Of a DNA stretch of 64,000 nucleotides, positions 17,914 through 25,419 are shown piece after piece. The DNA is from an uncultured Niabella sp. (GTDB taxonomy: Bacteria; Bacteroidota; Bacteroidia; Chitinophagales; Chitinophagaceae): NCBI GenBank assembly GCA_934486785.1, contig CAKSQK010000006.1:104282-168281 (forward strand), read 5' to 3'. The position numbers and the translations under genes were made by a program. The notes under the pieces were generated by a model that did not search any database, was not told the DNA's origin, and saw nothing but the letters and a program-made list of their open reading frames with translations. Numbering within the stretch: the stretch's first letter is position 1; each line of letters opens with the position of its first letter.

Positions 17914-18498
17914 ATGCACAACCAATATGAAGCGCTGTGCCAGGTTTATCAATATCCCGCCCTTACACAGGCAGAATTAAAACAACTGTTTGCGGCGCAT
18001 GAAAGAATTTCGTTTGCCAAAGGCGCGCTGATACTGAAAGAAGGCAGTGTGCCCAATGAATATTTTATCTTAGAAAGCGGCGTTGCACGATCGTATGTAA
18101 TGGATTATAACGGCAACGATATCACTACCAATTTTTTTACCTGCAACCAGGTGATCATTGAAGTGGCCTCGTTGTTTCAGCGAAGCAAATCAAAAGAAAA
18201 TATTGAAGCCCTTACCGATTGCAAATGCTGGAAGATCAATTTCGACAGGTTCCAGGAGTTATACCATTCAATCAAAAATTTTAACGAGTGGGGCCGCGCC
18301 TGGATGTCGAACAAGCTGTTTGAATTTAAACAGCGCTCGGTCGAAATGATCACCGACAGCGCTACCGACAGGTACCTGAAACTAATCAATGAAAACCCGG
18401 ATGTGCTGCAATACGCGCCGTTAAAAAACATCGCAACTTATCTTGGGATTACTGATACTTCGCTCAGCCGCATCAGGAAAGAGATTTCTGTGAAGTAA
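17914..18498 (+). CDS. Crp/Fnr family transcriptional regulator
   Basis: A 194-residue regulator with an N-terminal cyclic-nucleotide-binding-like beta roll (about residues 25-115, including KEGSVPNEYFILESGVARSY) and a C-terminal winged helix (about 140-192, with IATYLGITDTSLSRIRKEI as recognition region). It has no cysteine set for an Fe-S cluster. Bacteroidota contain many such short Crp-like proteins of unknown effector. Close coupling to the SRPBCC gene suggests it controls that gene or its own transcript. Confidence 0.87.
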   Translation: MHNQYEALCQVYQYPALTQAELKQLFAAHERISFAKGALILKEGSVPNEYFILESGVARSYVMDYNGNDITTNFFTCNQVIIEVASLFQRSKSKENIEALTDCKCWKINFDRFQELYHSIKNFNEWGRAWMSNKLFEFKQRSVEMITDSATDRYLKLINENPDVLQYAPLKNIATYLGITDTSLSRIRKEISVK

Positions 18499-18549
18499 CG
18501 CGGTGTAATTTTCTTGCCTTATGGCAAGCGTGTAGAAATCAGGCAGTAT

Positions 18550-18557
18550 TACTTTTG
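18550..18557 (+). promoter_or_regulatory. -7 promoter box TACTTTTG
   Basis: Match to TAnnTTTG in the 101-base gap between the Crp/Fnr gene and the next SRPBCC gene, 43 bases before its ATG. It suggests a separate transcript for the three genes from 18600. A small hairpin (CTTGCC-TTAT-GGCAAG) lies just upstream but has no T run. Confidence 0.4.
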
Positions 18558-18599
18558 GTTGATCTGGCACAGCCATAATCCTTATTAATATCAGCAAAA

Positions 18600-19040
18600 A
18601 TGATCACACTTACATTTGAAAAATACATCAATGCGCCGGCACAAAAAGTGTGGCAGGTGTTGTGGAACGAAGATTCTTACCGGCAATGGACGGAAGCCTT
18701 TATGCCAGGATCACGCATGGTAAGCGACTGGAAGCCTGGCGGTAAAACCTATTTTTTAAGCCCCGAAGATGACGGTATGGTTGCCACCATCGAGTCGCTG
18801 AACGAACCATACGAAGTTGTGTTCAGGCAACTGGGAGAAGTAAACAAAGGCGTTGAAGATACCACGAGCGAAAAAGTACAGGCATACAATGGCTCCTATG
18901 AAAAATACTTTTTAACAGAAGTTGGCGGGCAAACCAGGTTGGTGGGCACTGTGGACACGCTGGAAGAATACAAACACATTATGGAAAGAGGTTTTACACA
19001 GGGCTTTGAAATTGTAAAACGCCTATCTGAAAATAACTGA
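18600..19040 (+). CDS. SRPBCC domain-containing protein
   Basis: A 146-residue START/AHSA1-like protein distinct from the one at 17483. It opens with TLTFEKYINAPAQKVWQVLW, has WKPGGKTYF and TRLVGTVDT strands, and ends in a long helix. The ligand is unknown. The next gene begins three bases after its stop, so these are co-transcribed. Confidence 0.87.
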   Translation: MITLTFEKYINAPAQKVWQVLWNEDSYRQWTEAFMPGSRMVSDWKPGGKTYFLSPEDDGMVATIESLNEPYEVVFRQLGEVNKGVEDTTSEKVQAYNGSYEKYFLTEVGGQTRLVGTVDTLEEYKHIMERGFTQGFEIVKRLSENN

Positions 19041-19043
19041 GCC

Positions 19044-19616
19044 ATGGCAACTACAAATCATCCCGCTATACCCGGCCTGTCGGCGCCTGCAGGCAGAGCG
19101 TTGCAAGGTGCAGGAATTAAAACTTTAAAAGACCTGTCGGCTTTTTCTGAAAAAGAAATTTTAAAATTACACGAGGTAGGCCCCTCATCAATTCCTACAT
19201 TAAAAAAAGCATTGCAGTCTGCCGGTTTGCATTTTAAAAAACCGAGAATGCAAAATGTAAAGGATATCAGCGCTTACATTGCATCGGCAGATGAAAAAGT
19301 ACAGCCTGTTTTAATAACCATCCGGCAGCAAATAGAAAAAACAATGCCCGGTGCGGTGGGCAGTATTTCTTATGGCATGCCTGCTTATAAGTATAAGGGC
19401 AAACCGCTGGCATATTTTGCGGCTAACAGAAACCACGTGGGTTTTTATCCCACACCCGGCCCCATTACTGCATTTGCAAAAGAACTGGAACTTTATGTTA
19501 CGAGCAAAAGCGCGGTACAATTTCCTTACAATAAAAAATTGCCGTTGCCGCTTATTACTGAAATGGTCAGGTTCAGGGCAGGGCAGATAGATGAAAGTAT
19601 TAAAACCAATAGTTAA
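19044..19616 (+). CDS. helix-hairpin-helix plus DUF1801/YdhG-like protein
   Basis: A 190-residue two-part protein. Residues 1-65 (IPGLSAPAGRALQGAGI, KTLKDLSAFSEKEILKLHEV, GPSSIPTLKKAL) look like a helix-hairpin-helix domain of the type found at RNA polymerase alpha C-termini and DNA-binding proteins. Residues 70-190 match the DUF1801/YdhG-like fold (ISAYIASADEKVQPVLITIR, ISYGMPAYKYKGKPLAYFAA). Function is not known. It sits between an SRPBCC and a VOC protein, a set of small ligand-binding folds. Confidence 0.8.
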   Translation: MATTNHPAIPGLSAPAGRALQGAGIKTLKDLSAFSEKEILKLHEVGPSSIPTLKKALQSAGLHFKKPRMQNVKDISAYIASADEKVQPVLITIRQQIEKTMPGAVGSISYGMPAYKYKGKPLAYFAANRNHVGFYPTPGPITAFAKELELYVTSKSAVQFPYNKKLPLPLITEMVRFRAGQIDESIKTNS

Positions 19617-19637
19617 AAACCTTTTAATAAAACAATA

Positions 19638-20468
19638 ATGGCAAATAACATTTACACCTGCATTTGGTGCAACAACAATGCCGCCGCAATGGCTAAATTC
19701 TATATCGGAGTTTTTTCCGGTGCGAAAATAGTAGATGAAAACCCTATGGTTACCGTTATTGAAGTTGAAGGCCAGCATTTGATGCTGCTTAATGGCGGCA
19801 GCATATTTCGGCCAAACCCATCTGTTTCTTTTATGGTGCTGTGCAGTTCAGCAGAGGAAGTAGAAAATCTTTACAATCAACTTGCAGAAGGCGGCAAACC
19901 GTTAATGGAGCTGGGCAAATATCCCTGGAGCGATAAGTATGGCTGGATGGAAGATCAGTACGGTGTTTCCTGGCAGTTGTATTTGGGCGATAGCGGCAAT
20001 GCTTTGCAAAAACTTGTTCCTACGCTAATGTTTACCGGTGCTAACAATGGAAAAGCAAAAGATGCGATTGCGTTTTATACAAAGTTATTTCCAAACTCCA
20101 GTGTAACAGGTATTCTGGAGTATTCCGGCAATGAAGGCGAACAGGCAGGAAATGTGCAAAACGCCCAGTTTAATATTGACGGTTTTACGCTTATGTGTAT
20201 GGATAGCGGCCATGACCACCAGTTTAATTTTACTGAAGGCATATCGCTGGTAGTAAATTGTAAAAACCAGGCAGAGATTGATCAATACTGGGATGCGCTT
20301 ACTGCCGGCGGCGGAAAAGAAGGTATGTGCGGATGGCTAAAAGACAGGTATGGATTTAGCTGGCAGATTGTGCCGGAACATATGGGTGAGCTTATGCAAT
20401 CAAAAGAAGCCAGGGATGCCCTGATGCAAATGAAAAAGATCAGCATTGCTGATCTGAATGCCCGCTAA
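19638..20468 (+). CDS. VOC family protein, two PhnB/3-demethylubiquinone methyltransferase-like domains
   Basis: A 276-residue tandem vicinal-oxygen-chelate protein. The first domain (about 1-120) has CIWCNNNAAAMAKFY, VEGQHLMLLNGG and YGVSWQLYLG; the second (about 130-270) repeats the pattern with LMFTGANNGKAKDAIAFY and YGFSWQIVPEHM. This is the PF06983-type family; despite the family name most members are of unknown catalytic role. It is the last gene of the small-protein cluster and is followed by the tandem repeat. Confidence 0.87.
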   Translation: MANNIYTCIWCNNNAAAMAKFYIGVFSGAKIVDENPMVTVIEVEGQHLMLLNGGSIFRPNPSVSFMVLCSSAEEVENLYNQLAEGGKPLMELGKYPWSDKYGWMEDQYGVSWQLYLGDSGNALQKLVPTLMFTGANNGKAKDAIAFYTKLFPNSSVTGILEYSGNEGEQAGNVQNAQFNIDGFTLMCMDSGHDHQFNFTEGISLVVNCKNQAEIDQYWDALTAGGGKEGMCGWLKDRYGFSWQIVPEHMGELMQSKEARDALMQMKKISIADLNAR

Positions 20469-20518
20469 CAAAATGTTCAGGATTTTATAAATGTATTATA
20501 TGGCCATTTTTTGTAGGC

Positions 20519-20740
20519 GTAGGCGCGTTGCATTGCAACGCGCCTACAAATCCAATAACGCAACGTGCCTACGAATCCAATAACGCAACGCGCCTACAAA
20601 TCCAATAACGCAACGCGCCTACGAATCCAATAACGCAACGCGCCTACAAATCCAATAACGCAACGTGCCTACGAATCCAATAACGCAACGCGCCTACAAA
20701 TCCAATAACGCAACGCGCCTACGATGGTAATACAATGCGA
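20519..20740. repeat. nested 25-bp tandem repeat primed by a long palindrome
   Basis: Starts with a near-perfect palindrome at 20519-20547 (13-bp arms GTAGGCGCGTTGC and GCAACGCGCCTAC around ATT). Eight 25-bp units follow, beginning at 20541, 20566, 20591, 20616, 20641, 20666, 20691 and 20716, each made of (c/t)GCCTAC(a/g)AATCCAATAACGCAACG. The two variable bases run in the order C/A, T/G, C/A, C/G and then the same four again, so 20541-20640 and 20641-20740 form a 100-bp duplication, except for the diverged end of the last unit. No spacers of differing sequence occur, so it is not CRISPR. No gene overlaps it. Confidence 0.9.
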
Positions 20741-20777
20741 CACGCCTACGCATTCGCTTTGTTTGTCAGATTGTGCT

Positions 20778-21167
20778 CTAATCATTCTTAACCATCTCGT
20801 TAAACAGCCGTTTTAAAGTATCATCGTTATCATCTGCAAGGCCGGGGTGCACTTTACCTGTTTGAATAATGGTGCTGCGCGATGCCGTGAGCCAGCGGAA
20901 CCTTTCCGGAACATCAAGCCGGGCTATGGGCCCGCCACTGGCATGGCCTGACGCGATGTTTTGGAAAGCAGCTAAGTTTTTACGGACCAGTTCTATATCT
21001 ATATTAGGGAAAAGCGCCTGCAGCCGCGCTTCATTAATTTCGTAAAGGCATTTTAAAAATTTTGCTTTTTTACAAAACAGGATGATGCCGGTATTTATAA
21101 ATTCTTCACGCTCCACGCGCGGCACTACGCGTATCACCGCATACTCATATAAGTGTTTCTTTTGCAT
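20778..21167 (-). CDS. DUF3037 domain-containing protein
   Basis: A 129-residue soluble protein with the DUF3037 opening pattern YEYAVIRVVPRVEREEFINTG (first 20 of these are the recognised part) and LFCKKAKFLKC. Function is unknown. Its start overlaps the 3' end of the HipA-like kinase gene by 23 bases in another frame, so the two are translationally linked. This pairing recurs in bacteria as far as I recall, suggesting that the two proteins act together. Confidence 0.83.
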   Translation of the reverse strand: MQKKHLYEYAVIRVVPRVEREEFINTGIILFCKKAKFLKCLYEINEARLQALFPNIDIELVRKNLAAFQNIASGHASGGPIARLDVPERFRWLTASRSTIIQTGKVHPGLADDNDDTLKRLFNEMVKND

Positions 21168-21939
21168 TTTGTGCCTCTTTTAAAAAGTGATGCGATTGTT
21201 GCCTGCGCTCTGTCAGGTATTGAATGTAAAAGTCTTTAATTTCTTTAGCCGTTACGCCTTCATCCCAGTGCAGCCAGTCTTCAGGTATGGCAGTAACGAT
21301 GGCTGCAATAGCCTCATCAGTGATCTGGTTTTTACACAACCTGTTGGCATCTTCCAGCAAGCCTGCCCAGGGCAATAATACATGATCTTTTACCTGTGCA
21401 AAAGGATTTAAAACTGAGCGGTTGCGGTTGTGCCAGTTGTGGTGAAAATATAAAGATGCGCCGTGATCGATCAGCCACAACTCATTGTTCCAGTAAAGCA
21501 GGTTGGGATTGCGTATGGTTCTGTCTACATTCTGCAGGTAAGCATCCAGCCATACAATTTGCGAGGCCAGCATTGCATCTGGCTGGTTCACTGTAATATC
21601 ATAAGTGATGGAGCCCTGCAGGTAATGCAATGCCAGGTTCAGTCCAGTGCTGGCTTTCAGCAGGTCCTGTATTTCTTCATCGGGTTCGGTGCGGCCAAAG
21701 GCTTCATCCAGTTCGGCAAACACCAGCTCCGGAACTTTCAATCCCAGCAATCGTGCCATTTCGCTGCCAATGTATTCTGCTATCAGCGCTTTTACGCCCT
21801 GCCCGGCGCCGCGAAATTTCAGCACATATAAAAATCCGTCATCTGCTTCGGCTATGGCCGGCAGTGAGCCGCCCTCGCGCAGCGGCGTTACGTAGCGTGT
21901 AATTTTTACATGCCGTATGTTGGGATAATTTTGCTCCAT
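21145..21939 (-). CDS. HipA family kinase-like protein
   Basis: A 264-residue protein of the compact HipA-like kinase family. A glycine-rich N-terminal part with a lysine (YVLKFRGAGQGVKALIAEYIG, residues about 34-54) would bind ATP phosphates. ASQIVWLDAYLQNVDRTIRN carries the catalytic D..xxNxDR-type loop, and LWLIDHGASLYFHH the metal-binding Asp (DFG-like DHG). It lacks the N-terminal subdomain of full-length HipA toxins. No HipB-type helix-turn-helix gene is next to it; the partner is the DUF3037 gene. Substrate is unknown. Confidence 0.8.
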   Translation of the reverse strand: MEQNYPNIRHVKITRYVTPLREGGSLPAIAEADDGFLYVLKFRGAGQGVKALIAEYIGSEMARLLGLKVPELVFAELDEAFGRTEPDEEIQDLLKASTGLNLALHYLQGSITYDITVNQPDAMLASQIVWLDAYLQNVDRTIRNPNLLYWNNELWLIDHGASLYFHHNWHNRNRSVLNPFAQVKDHVLLPWAGLLEDANRLCKNQITDEAIAAIVTAIPEDWLHWDEGVTAKEIKDFYIQYLTERRQQSHHFLKEAQNAKETLI

Positions 21940-21983
21940 CCTGCAAAAATATCATGTTCTGCGCAGCAATAAAATAATACAAC

Positions 21984-22013
21984 AAAAAAGGCGGCCCGCT
22001 TTCGCGAACCGCC
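21984..22013 (-). terminator. Rho-independent terminator of the 22038-23666 gene
   Basis: On the minus strand, a 10-bp stem GGCGGTTCGC / GCGGGCCGCC (two T-G wobbles) closes a GAAA tetraloop and runs into a T6 tract. It lies 24 bases past the stop of the 22038-23666 gene, in the correct direction. Confidence 0.85.
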
Positions 22014-22037
22014 GTTGAAAAATCAGGTAGTATAACT

Positions 22038-23666
22038 TTATTGTTTTACAACGGTTATAACTTTTGAGTAAGTAGGCTCAGCACTGTCAATATCATACTG
22101 GGCAATCCTTATAAATACAGTCTCAGATTTTTTCACATCAATAACATCAGATTTGCTGCACGATACGGCTACAGTAATAATGATTAGAACAGCTAAAGAT
22201 GCTTTAAGCAACCTTGACCTGAATACAGGGATGAGCAGCAACAATGCCAGGCTTACTGCGCCAAGCGCTAATGAAGAACCTGCTATGAACTGGTACGACT
22301 GAACGCCATCAGAATTGCCATTTAGCGCTTTAGAGTTTACCCTTCCTATTTCATGCCATGTAGCGCCATCTTTACTGGCTTCTACTACAAAGTTTTTCAC
22401 ATCTTTCTCCATCAGTGTTTCCCAGTTTACTACAATCGAACCATTTTGTTCAGTTGCCGTTAATGCGCCAAAGCGTGCAGGCAATGGTATGGTAGTGCTG
22501 TTAGGGAACACGTTGGTGCCAAGGTCTGTATAATCTGATTGTTGCGATACCAGTCTTGCCCTCACTGTGTTTAGGGTGGTGCCGCCGCCAGGTGCAATTG
22601 TTCCCGGGTCTAAATAATAGATGCCATTAGCTGTAGAAATATACATGGCGCCGGCAGAATCAAATGCACAACCGTTTACAGAGCCTGTGAAGTTATTGCC
22701 TACGGCATCTTTTACCTCCCACTTTCTGGTAAGCGTGGTAGAGGCACCATTGGGTTGGCCAATGTAAATTTCGGTAGTGCCGCCTGTAATGTTGGCCAGT
22801 GCATAAATATAGCCCGCGCCATCAAGGCACAGGTCTCCGTTTTGAAAAGTTCCAATACTGCCTCCCGCGAGATTTACATTCGGATCTTCAATAGAGGCTG
22901 AAGCGGCACCTAATCCACTAAAATTAATTTTAGTCAAATTTAAGTTCCCTCCAATACCGGTCAGTGTCCAACCCACACCGTCTTTATCCAGCGCGAACCT
23001 TACGAATGTGGCGTTAGCAGAGGAAGAAGGGTCAATATCAAAGCTGCCCAGAACTGTAGTTGAACCGGAGCCATCACCATTTGCGCCCTTAACAGTTAAA
23101 ACTCCGTTAGTTCCGGCGCTGTAAGGAATCCAATAAAAATAACCTGTAGACGGGCTGGGATATGGGCTACGCCCCATAGCCGCGAATTCTCCACCTGTAT
23201 AAAAAAGGGTGGAAGGCCCACTCACTACTGACCCGGCGTTTACATTAAAGGCTTCCACGCGGGAAGTGTTTGTACCAATGCTTTTAGCTGCCCATAAATT
23301 GGTAGTTGAACCATCGGTAAGGGTGACGGTGGTGGTTGCAGTACCCCATCCTATGGTACCAGTAACAGTTACTGTATAAGTGCCTGCTGCCGCAGTTGGT
23401 CCAAAAATTACAGATCTTGATGCATCGTTATTAGCTCCTCCGAAAGATACTCCAGTAGACGGGCTTACAGTCCATGTAAATGTGCGGGCAAAATCCAAAA
23501 AATCAGTACTTCTTTCAAGCTGGGTAGAGATGGTTCCTGAAACCCGTTTTACTAAAGTGTTTGGATAATTGTTCGCAACGCTTACTGATTGTGCTAATGT
23601 AGTGCTGCTAAAGCTTATAAAGCAGATAAGGAATAGCAAAATTGATTTTAGGTAGAGGTTTTTCAT
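22038..23666 (-). CDS. secreted beta-rich protein with split FN3-like C-terminus and membrane hairpin
   Basis: A 542-residue exported protein (signal peptide 1-25, ending TTLAQ). The N-terminal part has a PKD/Ig-like domain (TFTWTVSPSTGVSFGG, GTYTVTVTGT); the middle is a low-complexity Gly/Ser/Thr beta-rich region, perhaps a propeller. From residue 395 (LPARFGALTA, VVNWETLMEKDVKNFVVEAS) it enters the FN3-like terminal domain common in secreted Bacteroidota proteins. Instead of finishing, this is interrupted by TM1 (465-482), basic RSRLLK, a second hydrophobic run ending SC (Cys503), then KSD and a tail FIRIAQYDID that looks like the missing last strands. The 36639-38699 protein has the same module. 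Function unknown; envelope anchoring is my inference. Confidence 0.8.
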   Translation of the reverse strand: MKNLYLKSILLFLICFISFSSTTLAQSVSVANNYPNTLVKRVSGTISTQLERSTDFLDFARTFTWTVSPSTGVSFGGANNDASRSVIFGPTAAAGTYTVTVTGTIGWGTATTTVTLTDGSTTNLWAAKSIGTNTSRVEAFNVNAGSVVSGPSTLFYTGGEFAAMGRSPYPSPSTGYFYWIPYSAGTNGVLTVKGANGDGSGSTTVLGSFDIDPSSSANATFVRFALDKDGVGWTLTGIGGNLNLTKINFSGLGAASASIEDPNVNLAGGSIGTFQNGDLCLDGAGYIYALANITGGTTEIYIGQPNGASTTLTRKWEVKDAVGNNFTGSVNGCAFDSAGAMYISTANGIYYLDPGTIAPGGGTTLNTVRARLVSQQSDYTDLGTNVFPNSTTIPLPARFGALTATEQNGSIVVNWETLMEKDVKNFVVEASKDGATWHEIGRVNSKALNGNSDGVQSYQFIAGSSLALGAVSLALLLLIPVFRSRLLKASLAVLIIITVAVSCSKSDVIDVKKSETVFIRIAQYDIDSAEPTYSKVITVVKQ

Positions 23667-24224
23667 GTCCCTTTTGTTTTGTGTTTAAAAATTATATTTT
23701 AGTTAATGTAATACATGCCCTTTGTTTATTGTATTTCGGCATAAACAGGTTGCCGGTTATTGCAATCCGTTTACGGTCTGTGTTTATTGTATTATCTCGC
23801 TCACATCCTTAAAAGGATCCGTTGCGGTAAAAAGGGCTTTCTTTTTTTGCCATGCCATAATGCAAGGCTTCAAATCCCAAAAGGGATCTGGGTTGGTTTA
23901 AAAAGGACTGGTTAAGAGTGGCGGGGTCAAATCCTGGTCAGGATTCTGGTAAAAGGGCTTGTATGTTGGTTAAAGAGGGAGAAAAAGTGTTTTTACATCT
24001 TAGTAGTTACACCTTAAATAAACAAACTGAATTGGTTGATTATCGTATTGCAAGGTTATGTTAAAAATCTTAAAATTCCAATAACCTTATTTAGTGATGT
24101 ACGTTTTTTAATTAAATAAATATTTTATAGCTGCTTATAAATGAATAGCTTGCCATAATTTATAAATAATGCAAAAAAATGATTTGTCACTATAATTAGT
24201 GATGATATATTTTTTGAAGTTTGA
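23667..24224. other. 558-base intergenic region with ATCC-N6-GGAT dyads and other repeats
   Basis: No gene is visible. The region lies 5' of the minus-strand gene 22038-23666 and 3' of the methyltransferase gene, so it can hold control sites for the former. It contains three dyads ATCC-N6-GGAT (23805-23818, 23874-23887, 23931-23944), a 13-base direct repeat TGTTTATTGTATT (23723-23735, 23781-23793), two copies of TTAGTGATG (24091-24099, 24196-24204) and an inverted repeat TCACTA-TAAT-TAGTGA (24187-24202). No TAnnTTTG box is evident. Confidence 0.6.
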
Positions 24225-25376
24225 TCAGGCAATAGTATTACGTTGCAGAACGGCCACATAAAGCGTATCAGCTTTTTGACCATAGCCGCTTAATACCCGT
24301 TCATACGTTGCCTTAAAACCCTGCTGAAGCAACCGGTTTACCTGCGCTTCATTTTCTTTTTTAAAAACAGAGCAGGTAATGTATAATAAAAAACCGCCAG
24401 GTTTTACTGCATGTATAATGTTAGCGCAAATTTTTTGCTGCAGGTCGGTATAAACATCAATTTTTGATTCTTCAAAAAAATAAAGCTGCTCAGGTGTGCG
24501 CGCCCATGTACCACTGCCGGTGCAGGGCACATCTGCAATCACAAGGTCGTACTGTTGCGGAAAGCGTATGTCTTTTGCAGCAGCCATATCAGTAACAATA
24601 GCAGTATAATCCGTAATGCCTGCCTGCTCAAAACGCTTTCTCAGGTTGGCAATAATGCCTGGGCGAATGTCCGAAACTGTAAGACTAATGTGTTGCAGCA
24701 CATCCTGTGCCAGTATGGATTTGCCACCGCTTGCCGCACAGCAGTCATACACCAAAAAACGATGGCCGCGGGGATAATGTTGTTTCACATGCTCCAGGGC
24801 AGAAGCAGTTTTTTGTGAACTGAGATCCTGTATAACAACTTCTTTATTTATTAGCAATACATCATCCGCTTTTGCTGCGTTGGGTAGCGTTACAGTAGCA
24901 TCATTGAGTGTAAACTCCATCCCGGCAGCAGCCAGTTTTTTTGCAACTATTGTTTCATGGCCGGGCCTGATCCTTAAAAATAAATTGGGTTGAACCGCAA
25001 ACGACGCTTCAAAAGCCTCGGCATCAATACCATCGCTCAGTGCCTCTTTCCAGGGGAATATGTTATGAGGCGGTGTTCCTGGCAGGTCATTTTCATCAAT
25101 TACCTGTTGCCATTGGCGACTTAAAGGTTCTGCGCTGTATTTTAAAGAAAGTAATAATCGTTCTTTTACCGGTATATTTAAAAAAGCCTTACCCAACCTG
25201 AAATAGCTGTAACAAAGGCTTACTATCTGCTTACGGTCTTTACTGCCGTATTTTTTATGTTGTGAAAAATAGTTTTTGATAAAGTGCGCAAAAGGCACTT
25301 GCCCGTTATACAGCTCCAATATTAAAGCTGCTGAATTGAGATAAGAATAATAATGCCTGAGGCCGGATGCGGACAT
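24225..25376 (-). CDS. RsmB/NOP family RNA (cytosine-5) methyltransferase
   Basis: SAM-dependent m5C RNA methyltransferase, 383 residues, probably acting on rRNA. The Rossmann motif is VYDCCAASGGKS (motif I), the first catalytic cysteine lies in IADVPCTGSGTWARTPE (motif IV), and the second in LLYITCSVFKKENE (motif VI). The N-terminal NusB-like part (about 1-100, KKYGSKDRKQIVSLCYSYFR) is shorter than in RsmB, as usual in Bacteroidota. A -7-like TATATTCG (25381-25388, minus) sits only five bases before the ATG, so the transcript may have almost no leader. Confidence 0.9.
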   Translation of the reverse strand: MSASGLRHYYSYLNSAALILELYNGQVPFAHFIKNYFSQHKKYGSKDRKQIVSLCYSYFRLGKAFLNIPVKERLLLSLKYSAEPLSRQWQQVIDENDLPGTPPHNIFPWKEALSDGIDAEAFEASFAVQPNLFLRIRPGHETIVAKKLAAAGMEFTLNDATVTLPNAAKADDVLLINKEVVIQDLSSQKTASALEHVKQHYPRGHRFLVYDCCAASGGKSILAQDVLQHISLTVSDIRPGIIANLRKRFEQAGITDYTAIVTDMAAAKDIRFPQQYDLVIADVPCTGSGTWARTPEQLYFFEESKIDVYTDLQQKICANIIHAVKPGGFLLYITCSVFKKENEAQVNRLLQQGFKATYERVLSGYGQKADTLYVAVLQRNTIA

Positions 25377-25419
25377 AACGCGAATATAAAGAAACTCGCT
25401 ATTGTTTGCCGCATCAATT

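Noticed and set aside
20541..20740. CRISPR array
   Set aside because: The repeated units are contiguous 25-mers with no differing spacers, and no cas genes are nearby; it is a plain tandem repeat.
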